Shown here in pieces: positions 8,749-18,303 of a stretch of DNA of 64,000 nucleotides. Origin of the DNA: Nocardia aurantiaca (lineage in GTDB: Bacteria > Actinomycetota > Actinomycetes > Mycobacteriales > Mycobacteriaceae); contig NZ_WMBB01000012.1 of NCBI RefSeq assembly GCF_009708175.1, positions 62,001-126,000 on the forward strand, written 5' to 3'. The first letter of the stretch is position 1; each line of letters begins with the position of its first letter. Position numbers and translations under genes: made by a program. The notes beneath the pieces were generated by a model. The model was not told the DNA's origin. It saw nothing but the letters and a program-made list of their open reading frames with translations, and ran no database searches.

Positions 8749-10425
8749 TCAGCCGACGGCGACCATTCGAGCGGCGTTGGCCGCCTCGTCGTCCTTCGCC
8801 TCGTTCGCGGCCAATTCGGCGTGCACGCGGTCGAAGTAGCGGTTGATCTCCGCGTTGGTGCGCTCGTCGTCCCAGCCCAAATGCGGGGCGATGAGGCGGG
8901 CGATCTCCGGGGCCGCCCGCAGGCCGCGGTCGGGCACCTCGATGGAGATGCGGGTGCGGCGGGTGAGCAGGTCGTCCAGGTGCAGCGCGCCCTCATGGGT
9001 GGCGGCGTAGACGGCCTCGGCGGCCAGGTAGTCCTCGGCGCCCGGAATCGGTTCGCCCAGTGCGGGAACCGCGGCGATGAGGTCGAAGATCTCCTCGGTC
9101 AGCGAGCCGTAGCGGCCCAGCAGATGCGCCACGGTCTCGACCGGCAGTCCCGCCCGCGCCGCCACCTCGGCGATGCCGTCCCGCATGCCCTGGTAGCCGA
9201 CCGCGCCCAGGATCGGCAGGTTCGCGGTCACCGACGGCGGGACATCGCCGCCCAGGCGCTCGGCGGCGGCATCCACCACGTCGGCGGCCATCACGCGGTA
9301 GGTGGTATACTTGCCGCCCGCGATGACGAACAGGCCGGGGGCCGGCTCGGCCACGGCGTGCTCGCGCGAGAGCTTGGAGGTCTCCTTGGACGCACCGGTC
9401 ATGAGCGGCCGCAGGCCCGCGTAGGTGCCGACGATGTCGGCGCGGGTGAGCGGTTCGCGCAGTAGCGAATTGACGTGGTCGAGGATGTACTGCACATCCG
9501 CTGCGGTCGCCGTCGGGTGGTTCTTGTCCAGCGACCAGTCGGTATCGGTGGTGCCGATGATCCAGTGCTCACCCCACGGGATGACGAACAGCACGGACTT
9601 CTCGGTCTTCATGGCGATGCCGGTGCTCATGTCCAGCCGCTCGCGCGGCACCATGATGTGCACGCCCTTGGACATGCGCACGTGGAACGGGAAGTCCACG
9701 CCGGTCATCTTGATCATGTCGTCGGTCCACACACCGGTCGCCGAGATCACCGTCCGGGCCCGGATGCTGTGCTCCAGACCGGTTTCCAGGTCCATGACCC
9801 TCGCGCCCACGACCTGCTCCCCGTCGCGCAGCAGGCCGGTGACCCTGGTACGGGTCAGCACGGTGGCGCCGTGCCGGGCCGCGGTGCGGGCGACCATCAT
9901 GGTGTGGCGGGCATCGTCGACCTGCGCATCGTAGTAGCGGATGGCGCCGGTCATGGCGTCTTCCTCGAGCGCCGGCGCCAATTCCAGTGCCCTGGAACGG
10001 CTCAGGTGCCGGTGCATGGGCACCGAACGCGCGCCGCCCATGGTGTCGTAGAGGGCGATGCCGGCGCCGATGTAGAAGCGCTCGTAATGCTTCTGTAGCG
10101 GAAACAGGAACGACACCGGGTGCACCAGATGCGGGGCCAGTGTGTTGAGCAGCAGTCCGCGCTCCTTCAAAGCCTCACGGACCAGCGCGAAGTCGAACTG
10201 TTCCAGGTAGCGCAGGCCGCCGTGGATGAGCTTGGAGGACCGGCTCGAGGTACCGGCGGCGAAATCGCGCGCCTCGACCAGGGTGACGGACAGCCCGCGC
10301 GTGGCGGCGTCGAGGGCGGCTCCCGCTCCGGTCACGCCACCACCGATCACGAGCACGTCGATTTCGGTGTCGCCGAGCGAATCAATCGCCCGGGCGCGGT
10401 AGGCGGGATCCAGTTGTGCGGACAC
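8749..10425 (-). CDS. glpD: Aerobic glycerol-3-phosphate dehydrogenase
   Basis: This FAD-dependent dehydrogenase (about 558 residues) oxidises sn-glycerol 3-phosphate to dihydroxyacetone phosphate and passes electrons to quinone at the membrane. The dinucleotide motif VLVIGGGVTGAGAALDAATRG, the GTSSRSSKLIHGGLRYLEQ signature and the C-terminal DAO_C helical domain are all present. The GTG at 10425 is chosen because AAGGAG sits six bases upstream. A GTG at 10476, three bases after the glpK stop, would add 17 residues and is an alternative. It is downstream of glpK in the same operon, giving successive kinase and dehydrogenase steps of glycerol catabolism. Confidence 0.93.
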   Translation of the reverse strand: MSAQLDPAYRARAIDSLGDTEIDVLVIGGGVTGAGAALDAATRGLSVTLVEARDFAAGTSSRSSKLIHGGLRYLEQFDFALVREALKERGLLLNTLAPHLVHPVSFLFPLQKHYERFYIGAGIALYDTMGGARSVPMHRHLSRSRALELAPALEEDAMTGAIRYYDAQVDDARHTMMVARTAARHGATVLTRTRVTGLLRDGEQVVGARVMDLETGLEHSIRARTVISATGVWTDDMIKMTGVDFPFHVRMSKGVHIMVPRERLDMSTGIAMKTEKSVLFVIPWGEHWIIGTTDTDWSLDKNHPTATAADVQYILDHVNSLLREPLTRADIVGTYAGLRPLMTGASKETSKLSREHAVAEPAPGLFVIAGGKYTTYRVMAADVVDAAAERLGGDVPPSVTANLPILGAVGYQGMRDGIAEVAARAGLPVETVAHLLGRYGSLTEEIFDLIAAVPALGEPIPGAEDYLAAEAVYAATHEGALHLDDLLTRRTRISIEVPDRGLRAAPEIARLIAPHLGWDDERTNAEINRYFDRVHAELAANEAKDDEAANAARMVAVG

Positions 10426-10479
10426 GAAATACTCCTTGCTATCGGTGTTTTCAGACTGGTGGGGCGCAGTGGTCACCGG

Positions 10480-12006
10480 TCAGTCCTCGTCATCGAGATC
10501 GACCCAGTCGAGGGTGCGCGAGACGGCCTTGCGCCAGCGCGCGTAACCGCGCTGTCGCCGCTCCTCGGTCATGGTGGGCTGCCAGTTCTTGTCCTCGTCC
10601 CAGTTGGCGACGAGTTCGTCGGTGTCGCGCCAGAATTCGACCGCGAGACCGGCGGCGTAAGCGGCGCCCAGCGCGGTGGTCTCCGAGACCACCGGACGCG
10701 ACACCGGCACGCCGAGGAAGTCGGCCTGTATCTGCATGGCGAGTTCATTGGCGGTGACGCCGCCGTCGACGCGCAGCGTGTCGAGGGTGACCCCGGAATC
10801 CTGCTGCATGGCCTCGACCACGTCGCGGGTCTGGTAGCAGATGGATTCCAGTGTGGCCCTGGCGATATGGGCATTGCTGCTGTAGCGCGACAGGCCCACG
10901 ATCACGCCGCGGGCGTCGGCGCGCCAGTAGGGTGCGAACAGTCCGGAGAAGGCCGGCACGAAGTAGACCCCGCCACTGTCGCAGACCTGACGGGCCAGCG
11001 TCTCGACCTGTTCCGCGCGCGAGATGACGCCGAGCTGATCGCGCAGCCACTGCACGGCCGAGCCGGTGACGGCGATCGAGCCCTCCAACGCGTACACCGG
11101 CTTGTCGTCGCCGAACCGGTAGGCGACGGTGGTCAGCAGACCGTGCTTGGAGCGCACGATCTCGGTACCGGTATTCAGCATCAGGAAATTCCCTGTGCCG
11201 TAGGTGTTCTTGGCCTCGCCGGGCCGGAAGCAGACCTGGCCGACGGTGGCGGCCTGCTGGTCGCCCAGCACGCCCGCGATCTTCACCGCGCCCTTGAACG
11301 GGCCGTCCGGATGGGTGGTGCCGAAGCCCTCGGGATTCGACGAGGGCGCGATGCGCGGGAGCATGGTGCGCGGCACCCCGAACACGGCGAGCAATTCGTC
11401 GTCCCAGTCCAGGGTCTCGAGATCCATGAGCATGGTGCGTGAGGCATTGGTCGGATCGGTGATGTGCGCGCCGCCGCGGACGCCGCCGGTGAGGTTCCAG
11501 ATGATCCAGCTGTCCGGGGTGCCGAAGAGGGCGTCGCCTTGCTCGGCGTCCTCGCGCACGCCGGGGACATAGTCGAGGATCCACTTCAGCTTGCCGCCGG
11601 AGAAGTACGGTGCGGGCGGCAGTCCGGCGCGTTCGCGAATGAGATCGCCCTGGCCGGTTTTCTCCAGCTCGGCCGCGATGCGGTCGGTGCGGGTGTCCTG
11701 CCAGACGATGGCGTTGTAGTAGGGACGTCCGGTGCGGCGGTTCCACACGATGGTGGTCTCGCGCTGATTGGTGACGCCGACGGCGGCCAGGTCGCACGCC
11801 GTGAGGTCGGCTCCGGCCAGGGCGCTCTTGATGACGGTGCGGGTGCGCTCCCAGATCTCGTCCGGATTGTGTTCCACCCAGCCGGCCCGCGGGAGAATCT
11901 GCTCATGCTCGAGTTGATGGCGGGCAACCACATTGCCGCCGTGGTCGAACACCATGAATCGCGTGGAGGTCGTGCCTTGATCGATGGCTCCGACGTACTG
12001 CGTCAT
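10480..12006 (-). CDS. glpK: Glycerol kinase (operon with glpD)
   Basis: This 508-residue FGGY-family kinase phosphorylates glycerol with ATP. The IDQGTTSTRFMVFD phosphate-binding start, the GTPDSWIIWNLTGG segment, the GTGNFLMLNTG loop and the C-terminal VDGGVTANELAMQ motif are intact. ATG 12006 is preferred (AAAGGA just upstream); an adjacent GTG at 12009 is possible. glpD follows within a few bases. The gene is divergent from an IclR regulator that lies beside a second glycerol kinase, so this one is the glpD-coupled copy. Confidence 0.95.
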   Translation of the reverse strand: MTQYVGAIDQGTTSTRFMVFDHGGNVVARHQLEHEQILPRAGWVEHNPDEIWERTRTVIKSALAGADLTACDLAAVGVTNQRETTIVWNRRTGRPYYNAIVWQDTRTDRIAAELEKTGQGDLIRERAGLPPAPYFSGGKLKWILDYVPGVREDAEQGDALFGTPDSWIIWNLTGGVRGGAHITDPTNASRTMLMDLETLDWDDELLAVFGVPRTMLPRIAPSSNPEGFGTTHPDGPFKGAVKIAGVLGDQQAATVGQVCFRPGEAKNTYGTGNFLMLNTGTEIVRSKHGLLTTVAYRFGDDKPVYALEGSIAVTGSAVQWLRDQLGVISRAEQVETLARQVCDSGGVYFVPAFSGLFAPYWRADARGVIVGLSRYSSNAHIARATLESICYQTRDVVEAMQQDSGVTLDTLRVDGGVTANELAMQIQADFLGVPVSRPVVSETTALGAAYAAGLAVEFWRDTDELVANWDEDKNWQPTMTEERRQRGYARWRKAVSRTLDWVDLDDED

Positions 12007-12141
12007 CACGGTCCTTTCCGGGAGCTCGTCGTCGAGTCCGTTTGCCGGGGTCCCCGGGGAGGCGGCGGGCGGGCGGTGGACCGGTACCGGCCGCGCCCGA
12101 CGTCCACGCTACGAAGCGGCCTCGCCCGATGACAGAAGAAG

Positions 12142-12160
12142 CGTTCGACAATGCCGAACG
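12142..12160. promoter_or_regulatory. Palindromic IclR/GylR-type operator
   Basis: CGTTCG and CGAACG are perfect 6-bp inverted arms separated by 7 bases. They lie 22 bp before the IclR start and about 135 bp before glpK, in the divergent intergenic region. A TTCG...CGAA dyad is the usual shape of IclR/GylR glycerol-regulon operators, so autoregulation plus control of glpK-glpD is the likely role. Confidence 0.6.
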
Positions 12161-12181
12161 GTTTGCTGATAGATTACGGCC

Positions 12182-12946
12182 ATGCCAGGTCCGATTCAGT
12201 CGATCGAGCGCGCCGCGGCCATACTGCGGCTGCTCGCGCGTGGGTCCGGGCGTATGGGAGTGGGGGAGATCGCCGCGGCGCTGGGGCTGGCCAAGCCGAC
12301 CGCGCACGGCATCCTGCGGACGCTGCAGGGGGTCGGGTTCGTCGATCAGGATCAGGTGACGGGCAAATACCGGCTGAGTCCGGCCCTCCAAGATCTCGGC
12401 GCGGGGCACCTGGACGCCAATGAGCTGCGGTCGCGGGCCATCAACCGGGCCGACGCGCTGGCCGCGCGGAGCGGGGAGTCGGTGCGAATCGCCGCGTCGG
12501 TGGACGGGGCGGTCGTGGTGATCCACCACGTCTTCCGGCCCGACAATACCGAGCAGGAATTGGCGGTGGGCGAGCAATTGCCGCCGCACGCGACGGCTCT
12601 GGGCAAGGTGCTGCTCGCCTACGACACGAATCTCACCGAGAGCGTCCGCGACGGCGGGCTGCCCGCGATCACACATCGGACCCTCACCGACCCGCCGTCA
12701 TTGCGGCGGGCCGTCGCCGAGGTTCGACGCACCGGCTGGGCAGGGGATATCGGCGAATACCGTTCCGATGAGGCGAGCGTCGCCGCGCCGATTCGCTCCC
12801 GGGGTGGTTTGGTGGTCGGCGCCATCGGTATCACCGGGCCGCTCGATCGTCTCTGCGATGGGCAGCTGCGGTTCCGGCTCCCGCTGATCGCCCAGGTGCG
12901 CGACGCGGCCGCCGCGGTCTCCCGGGATCTTGGTGGCGCGCAATGA
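12182..12946 (+). CDS. IclR family regulator of the glycerol locus
   Basis: This 254-residue protein has an N-terminal winged HTH (about 5-65, IQSIERAAAILRLLARG through GLAKPTAHGILRTLQ) and a C-terminal IclR effector domain (about 80-250) with the typical HATALGKVLLA motif. GylR, a member of this family, controls glycerol operons in Streptomyces, and here the gene sits between two glycerol kinase genes with a palindrome in the divergent promoter region. Glycerol or glycerol 3-phosphate is therefore the expected effector. The second kinase gene follows by 25 bp and is probably cotranscribed. Confidence 0.9.
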   Translation: MPGPIQSIERAAAILRLLARGSGRMGVGEIAAALGLAKPTAHGILRTLQGVGFVDQDQVTGKYRLSPALQDLGAGHLDANELRSRAINRADALAARSGESVRIAASVDGAVVVIHHVFRPDNTEQELAVGEQLPPHATALGKVLLAYDTNLTESVRDGGLPAITHRTLTDPPSLRRAVAEVRRTGWAGDIGEYRSDEASVAAPIRSRGGLVVGAIGITGPLDRLCDGQLRFRLPLIAQVRDAAAAVSRDLGGAQ

Positions 12947-12971
12947 CTTTTCCGAACAGGAGCGGTCTCGG

Positions 12972-14486
12972 ATGACGCAACGCTATGTGCTCGCCATCGA
13001 CCAGGGCACCACCTCCACCCGGGCCATTCTCTTCGATCAGCGGGCTCGGCTGACCGGGGTAGCGCAGCGTGAACACAGGCAGCACTATCCGCGGCCGGGG
13101 TGGATGGAGCAGGACGCGCTGGAGATCTGGCGCAATGTGGAGCGCATCGTGCCCGCGGCACTGCGGGATTCGGGCATCACCGCCGATCAAGTGGCGGCGG
13201 TGGGTATCGCGAATCAGCGCGAGACCACGGTGGTGTGGGATCGGAGGACGGGGGCGCCCATGGCGCGCGCCATCGTGTGGCAGGACGTGCGCACCGAGGA
13301 GCTCGTCGAGCGGATGCGGAAATCGGCCGGGACGGAACGGATTCGGGAGCTCTGCGGCCTGCCGCTGGCGACGTACTTCGCCGCGCCCCGGCTGCGATGG
13401 CTGCTGGATCGCACGCCGGGGCTGCGGGAACGGGCCGAGCGCGGTGAGGTGCTATTCGGGACCATGGAGACCTGGCTCATCTGGAATCTCACCGGAGGCG
13501 CCGATGACGGGCTGCACGTGACCGATGTCTCCAATGCCGGCCGGACGCTGCTGATGAACCTGTCCACGCTGGAGTGGGACGAAGAACTGTTGCGGTTCTT
13601 CGATATTCCGAAGGCCATGCTGCCGCGGATCGAGCCCTCGACCGGTGAATTCGGCACGGCGCGAAGAGTATTGCCGGGGGTGCGGATCGCGGCGGCGCTG
13701 GGCGATCAGCATGCGGCGCTGTTCGGGCAGACCTGTTTCGCGCCCGGCGAGACCGAATGCACCTACGGCACAGGCGGTTTCCTGCTCATGAACACCGGGC
13801 GGGAGCTGGTGCGGTCCACACACGGCCTGCTCACCACCATCGGGTACCAGGTGGGGCCGGAGCCGGTATACGCGCTGGAGGGGCCGATCGCGGTGACGGG
13901 GTCGCTGGTGCAGTGGCTGCGCGACAACATCGGGCTCATCGCCAGCGCGCCGGAGATCGAAACCCTCGCGGGCACAGTGGAAGACAATGGCGGCTGCTAT
14001 CTTGTGCCCGCGTTCTCGGGGCTGTACGCGCCGCACTGGCGCAGTGACTCGCGCGGGCTGCTGATCGGGCTCACCTCATATATCACCAAGGGGCACATAG
14101 CCCGCGCGGTACTCGAGGCCACGGCCTGGCAGACACGCGACGTGGTGGAGGCCATGAACGCCGACTCCGGACTGCACGCCGGGGCGCTGCGGGTGGCGGG
14201 CGGCATGACCTCGGACAACCTGCTCATGCAGATCATCGCCGACGTCCTCGACATACCGGTCATGCGGCCGATCGTGGCGGAGACGGTGTCGCTGGGCGCC
14301 GCCTACGCGGCAGGCCTGGCGGTCGGCTATTGGCCGGATCTCGAGGGCCTGCGCCACAATTGGCGCGTCGCGGCGCAGTGGCTTCCACGCATGGATCCGA
14401 GCCTGCGCGCCGAAGAGTACGACAACTGGAAGCGGGCGGTGGAGCTTACCTTCGGTTGGCTGCGGCCCAAGAAGTCCTTGACCTAA
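12972..14486 (+). CDS. Second glycerol kinase
   Basis: This 504-residue FGGY kinase is a clear paralogue of the glpK at 10.5-12.0 kb. It has AIDQGTTSTRAILFD at the N-terminus, TYGTGGFLLMNTG in the middle and RVAGGMTSDNLLMQ near the C-terminus. The two kinases differ throughout, so this is not a recent duplication. In the last motif the usual DGG is AGG, which may affect activity or specificity. ATG 12972 follows CAGGAG with 9-base spacing. It is 25 bp downstream of the IclR gene, suggesting regulator-linked expression, and it could act on glycerol or another polyol. Confidence 0.9.
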   Translation: MTQRYVLAIDQGTTSTRAILFDQRARLTGVAQREHRQHYPRPGWMEQDALEIWRNVERIVPAALRDSGITADQVAAVGIANQRETTVVWDRRTGAPMARAIVWQDVRTEELVERMRKSAGTERIRELCGLPLATYFAAPRLRWLLDRTPGLRERAERGEVLFGTMETWLIWNLTGGADDGLHVTDVSNAGRTLLMNLSTLEWDEELLRFFDIPKAMLPRIEPSTGEFGTARRVLPGVRIAAALGDQHAALFGQTCFAPGETECTYGTGGFLLMNTGRELVRSTHGLLTTIGYQVGPEPVYALEGPIAVTGSLVQWLRDNIGLIASAPEIETLAGTVEDNGGCYLVPAFSGLYAPHWRSDSRGLLIGLTSYITKGHIARAVLEATAWQTRDVVEAMNADSGLHAGALRVAGGMTSDNLLMQIIADVLDIPVMRPIVAETVSLGAAYAAGLAVGYWPDLEGLRHNWRVAAQWLPRMDPSLRAEEYDNWKRAVELTFGWLRPKKSLT

Positions 14487-14496
14487 CGTGGCAGGC

Positions 14497-15330
14497 ATGC
14501 GGCTCTACGTCGGTTGCGCAATGTGGACACACCCGGACTGGCAGGACAGACCACTTCCCCCGGCCGAACGCCTGCGCACCTATTCCTCCTGGTGCAATGC
14601 GGTGGAGGGCAACACCACCTTCTACGCCGTCCCACAGCGCCGCACGGTCGAATCCTGGGCTCGCCAAACCGATCCCGACTTCCGCTTCGTGATCAAGCTG
14701 CCTCGCACCATCACCCACGATCGCCGCCTCACCGGCGTCGACGACGAGATGGCTACCTTCCTCGACGCCATCGAGCCGCTGGGCCGCCGCCTGCACTCGC
14801 TGTGGGTGCAGCTGCCCGCGGCCTTCACCGACCTGTCCGCCCTCGCCGACCTGCTCGCGGGCCTACCGTCCCGCTACCGCTGCGCCGTCGAAGTGCGCCA
14901 CCCGGTGTTCTTCGAGAATCCGCGCGCCACAAGCCGACTCGAGGCCATCCTGGCCGCCGCCGGTGCGGAATGGATCCCCTTCGACACCGCCGTCCTCTTC
15001 GACGGCCCGCCCGCCAGCCCGGCCGAGTACGAGGCGCGCTCCAAGAAACCCAATAACCCGCGTCGCACGCACGCCCTCACCGACTTCCCCATCGTCCGCT
15101 ACCACGGCCGCGACGACCTCGCCACGACCGTCGCGGGCTGGCAGCCCTGGATCGACACCACCGTCGCCTGGCTCCGTGAAGGCCGCTCTCCGACCGTCTT
15201 CATCCACACCCCCGACAACGCCGCGGCGCGCACCCTCGCCCGTCGCTTCCATGCCGAGGTCCGAACCCGCCTCCCCGACCTCGAGCCCCTTCCCGACCCC
15301 GTCCCCACCGACCCCATGACCCTGTTCTGA
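14497..15330 (+). CDS. DUF72 family protein
   Basis: This 277-residue protein opens with the DUF72 hallmark MRLYVGCAMWTHPDW and carries the conserved VEGNTTFYAVP and FIKLPRTITHD-like segments of this TIM-barrel family. The biochemical role of DUF72 is not established. The gene starts 10 bp after the second glycerol kinase, so it probably shares its transcript, but a link to glycerol use is only positional. GTG 14488 is an alternative start adding three residues. The 265 bp after the stop codon, up to the convergent desaturase, show no further gene that I can support. Confidence 0.85.
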   Translation: MRLYVGCAMWTHPDWQDRPLPPAERLRTYSSWCNAVEGNTTFYAVPQRRTVESWARQTDPDFRFVIKLPRTITHDRRLTGVDDEMATFLDAIEPLGRRLHSLWVQLPAAFTDLSALADLLAGLPSRYRCAVEVRHPVFFENPRATSRLEAILAAAGAEWIPFDTAVLFDGPPASPAEYEARSKKPNNPRRTHALTDFPIVRYHGRDDLATTVAGWQPWIDTTVAWLREGRSPTVFIHTPDNAAARTLARRFHAEVRTRLPDLEPLPDPVPTDPMTLF

Positions 15331-15595
15331 CCCCGCTCCTGACACTCCGGCGCAGCCCGATCGGCGGCGGGACACAGGACGCATGGAACCGATCAGAGGG
15401 CGTGACCGCCTTGGTCATTCCGGCCGCCCCTCATCCGCGTCATCCGGCGCGGCTGCTGCTCGCTCTGGCCGCCGCCGGTGCGCGTGTGGTGCTCGGCCCG
15501 TTGTCCACCTGATCGCCGCGCTTGTTCCGGCCCGGCGAGCGGCGCATGGCGCAGAGGCCGTCCGGTGTGCTCCCGGCCATGCGCCACCGGAGGAC

Positions 15596-16594
15596 TCAGC
15601 TGACGAGGACCGGTGGTCGTCCGGTGCGCCGGGCTTCGCGGGCGAGAGCGCGATCGCGCTGCTCCTCGAAGCGGACCACATCGGCGCGGAGTTTCTCGAC
15701 GAACTCGCCGAGCCGGTTGCGGCAGTGGTCGCCGACCGCGCCGAAGTCGGTGCGCTCGAAGATGTTCCACTTCTTGAGGTTGGGGAGCAGCACCTCCTCC
15801 AGGTGCTGACGCAGGTCGTAGACGCCGTGCTTGGCCATGAGGACGCCGTTGCGGCGGAAGTTGGGCATGCCCAGGCCGGGCATCTGGAAGCCGAGCACGA
15901 TATTGGTGATGGCCTCCATGGCCTGGTCGGGTGAGAGGTCCAGGGCCGCGGCGCACATGTCACGGTAGAAGATCATGTGCAGGTTTTCGTCCGCGGCGAT
16001 GCGCTGCAGCATGCGGTCCGCGAGGGGGTCGTTGCACACCTTGCCGGTATTGCGGTGGGAAACCCGAGTGGCCAATTCTTGGAATGTCACGTAAGCGACA
16101 GAATGCATGAATCCGGCATCGGCCTGAACGTAGTCCCGATTCGCGTGCTTCTTGATCAGGTGCGCGGAGTTGTATCCGTTGGTCATGTGAATCATCCGGG
16201 CCTGTTCCAGCGCCACCGGATCGACGCCCCGGGTGACCACCAGGTAATCGCGAATTACGATGCCGTGCCGATTCTCCTCGGCCGTCCAGCGGCCCACCCA
16301 GGTCCCCCAGGCGCCGTCCTGTGAGAAGTTCTCGGCGATTTCTCGGTGATAGCTGGGCAAATTGTCTTCTGTGAGTAGATTAGTGATCATTGCCGCTTTG
16401 GCGACCTCGGTGAGCTTCGACTGTTCCGGGTCCCAGTTCACCCCGTTCATAGCTGCGAAGTTGCGACCGAGCTCCCAGGGTACGTACTCGTGCGGGTTCC
16501 AGTCCTTGGCCATTGATAGATGACGATTCACATTCTGCTCGGCAATCGGCTCCAGCTCGATGAGCAGCTCCAACTGCGTGAGACTCCTGGCCAC
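15596..16594 (-). CDS. Acyl-ACP desaturase (DesA1-like)
   Basis: This 332-residue soluble di-iron desaturase resembles mycobacterial DesA1 along its whole length (LNRHLSM-like start, SYHREIAENF, SFQELATRVSHRNTGK). The two di-iron motifs EENRHG and DENLHM are intact. Such enzymes insert a double bond into long acyl-ACP chains, feeding unsaturated or mycolic-type fatty acids. The GTG start has GGAGGG upstream. It is divergent from a KasA-like ketosynthase, which together with the following acyl-AMP ligase makes a lipid-assembly neighbourhood. Confidence 0.92.
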   Translation of the reverse strand: MARSLTQLELLIELEPIAEQNVNRHLSMAKDWNPHEYVPWELGRNFAAMNGVNWDPEQSKLTEVAKAAMITNLLTEDNLPSYHREIAENFSQDGAWGTWVGRWTAEENRHGIVIRDYLVVTRGVDPVALEQARMIHMTNGYNSAHLIKKHANRDYVQADAGFMHSVAYVTFQELATRVSHRNTGKVCNDPLADRMLQRIAADENLHMIFYRDMCAAALDLSPDQAMEAITNIVLGFQMPGLGMPNFRRNGVLMAKHGVYDLRQHLEEVLLPNLKKWNIFERTDFGAVGDHCRNRLGEFVEKLRADVVRFEEQRDRALAREARRTGRPPVLVS

Positions 16595-16895
16595 GGTTGT
16601 GTGCCCTCCCTCGAAATGGCTCGGCGCTGCGTGAATGATGTAGGAGAGAATGCGGCGGATCCGGCGATCGCCGCCCCCGGCGAGAGGGGCTCACGGGATT
16701 GAGAAAGGATCCCCGCGTGTCGCTCGATGAGACTGGTCGGCTCCGCCTCGGATAATCTAGCCCAGTTCGCCGAAGATTGTCTCAATACCCGCCGATGCGT
16801 TCATGGCCGGGCCCGCTCGCTAGTTCCCAATCAGTCCTTGACAGCCTATGCGGATCGCACACTGGTTCGCCGAAGCATTGCTACGGAGAGTGAAC
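16595..16895. promoter_or_regulatory. Divergent promoter region of desaturase and ketosynthase genes
   Basis: These 301 bp separate two divergent lipid genes and hold no credible gene. A perfect -35 hexamer TTGACA lies at 16838-16843 on the + strand, about 55 bp before the ketosynthase start, but I do not see a convincing -10 at the right distance. No regulator palindrome stood out. Confidence 0.4.
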
Positions 16896-18140
16896 ATGCA
16901 GACGCTCAACCGCCGCCAGTACCCCAGTGTCGTCGTCACCGCGCTCGCGGCGACCACCGCGCTCGCGGGAGACGTCGACTCGACGTGGAAGGGACTGCTC
17001 AACGGGGAGAGCGGGATCGACGTCCTCGAGGACAGCTTCCTCGACGACTTCGGCCTGCCGGTCCGCATCGGCGGCCACTTGAAGACGCCGCCCGCCGATC
17101 AGCTCACCAAGGCCGAGGCTCGCCGCCTGTCCTATGTCGAGCAGATGGCGGTGGTGCTGGGCCGCGAGGTGTGGGCCAATGCCGGAAGCCCGGAGGTGGA
17201 CCAGGATCGGCTCGGCGTCTCCATCGGCACCGGCCTCGGCGGCGCGGAGATGCTCATGTCGGCGCGCGACAAGCTGGTCAACGGCGGTTACCGCAAGGTG
17301 GTGCCGCACACCGTGCAGGCCGTCATGCCCAATGGCGCGGCCGCCTGCGTCGGCGTTGAGCTGGGCGCGAGGGCCGGTGTGTCCACGCTCGTTTCGGCAT
17401 GTTCGTCGGGTTCCGAGGCGATCGCGAACGCCTGGCGCATGGTCGTCATGGGTGATGCCGACATGGTGGTCACCGGCGGCGTGGAGGGTTCCATCCAGGC
17501 GCTGCCCATTGCCGCGTTCTCCATGATGCGCGCCATGAGCACTCGCAACCACGACCCCAAGGGCGCCTCGCGGCCCTTCGACCTGGATCGCGACGGTTTC
17601 GTTTTCGGTGAGGCCGGTGCGCTCATGGTCATCGAGACCGAGGAGAACGCCAAGGCTCGCGGCGCCACGATCCATGCCCGCATCATGGGCGCTGGCGTCA
17701 CCTCCGACGGCTTCCACCTGGTCGCTCCCGACCCGGAGGGCACCGGCGCGGCCCGTGCCATGTCCCGCGCCATGGAGTACGCGGGCCTGGCCAAATCCGA
17801 TGTGGCGCATATCAATGCGCACGCCACCGCCACTCCGATCGGCGATAGCGCGGAGGCGAAGGCCATCAAGCAAGCCGTCGGCAATCATGCCGCGGTATAC
17901 GCGCCGAAGTCCGCTCTCGGGCACTCCATCGGTGCGGTCGGTGCGCTGGAGTCGGTCATCACCGTCCTCAGCGTGCGGGACGGAATCGTGCCTCCCACAT
18001 TGAATTTGGAGAACCAGGACCCCGAGATCGACCTCGACGTGGTGAAAGGCCAGGCCAGGCCGGGGAGCTATGACTACGCCCTGAACAACTCCTTCGGTTT
18101 CGGCGGGCACAACGTGGCCATTGCCTTCGGCCGCTACTGA
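16896..18140 (+). CDS. Beta-ketoacyl-ACP synthase (KasA/KasB type)
   Basis: This 414-residue KAS I/II enzyme is closely similar to mycobacterial KasA and KasB, which elongate meromycolate chains on ACP in the FAS-II system. The catalytic triad is Cys169 (SACSSGSE), His309 (NAHATATPIGD) and His343 (SALGHSIG). Phe/Gly-rich signatures such as NNSFGFGGHNVAIAFGRY close the protein. The usual NAHGTAT motif has Ala in place of Gly next to the first His. ATG 16896 follows GGAG; an upstream in-frame ATG at 16848 is not supported. A fatty-acyl-AMP ligase lies 163 bp downstream. Only one KAS copy is present here, not the kasA-kasB pair of M. tuberculosis. Confidence 0.9.
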   Translation: MQTLNRRQYPSVVVTALAATTALAGDVDSTWKGLLNGESGIDVLEDSFLDDFGLPVRIGGHLKTPPADQLTKAEARRLSYVEQMAVVLGREVWANAGSPEVDQDRLGVSIGTGLGGAEMLMSARDKLVNGGYRKVVPHTVQAVMPNGAAACVGVELGARAGVSTLVSACSSGSEAIANAWRMVVMGDADMVVTGGVEGSIQALPIAAFSMMRAMSTRNHDPKGASRPFDLDRDGFVFGEAGALMVIETEENAKARGATIHARIMGAGVTSDGFHLVAPDPEGTGAARAMSRAMEYAGLAKSDVAHINAHATATPIGDSAEAKAIKQAVGNHAAVYAPKSALGHSIGAVGALESVITVLSVRDGIVPPTLNLENQDPEIDLDVVKGQARPGSYDYALNNSFGFGGHNVAIAFGRY

Positions 18141-18303
18141 TCGCCTTCCGTCGCTACCGATACCGCCTTCGGACGTACCGAGTGACGGGGATTCCGGAAC
18201 CTGCTAGGGTTCCCCACCCTCAGCTACATTCGAGCTTTCGGTGTCGATCTTTGTTCGGTGTCACTGCGCAGTCCTGACGGCTGTGAGTTGAAAAGGATAG
18301 GGA

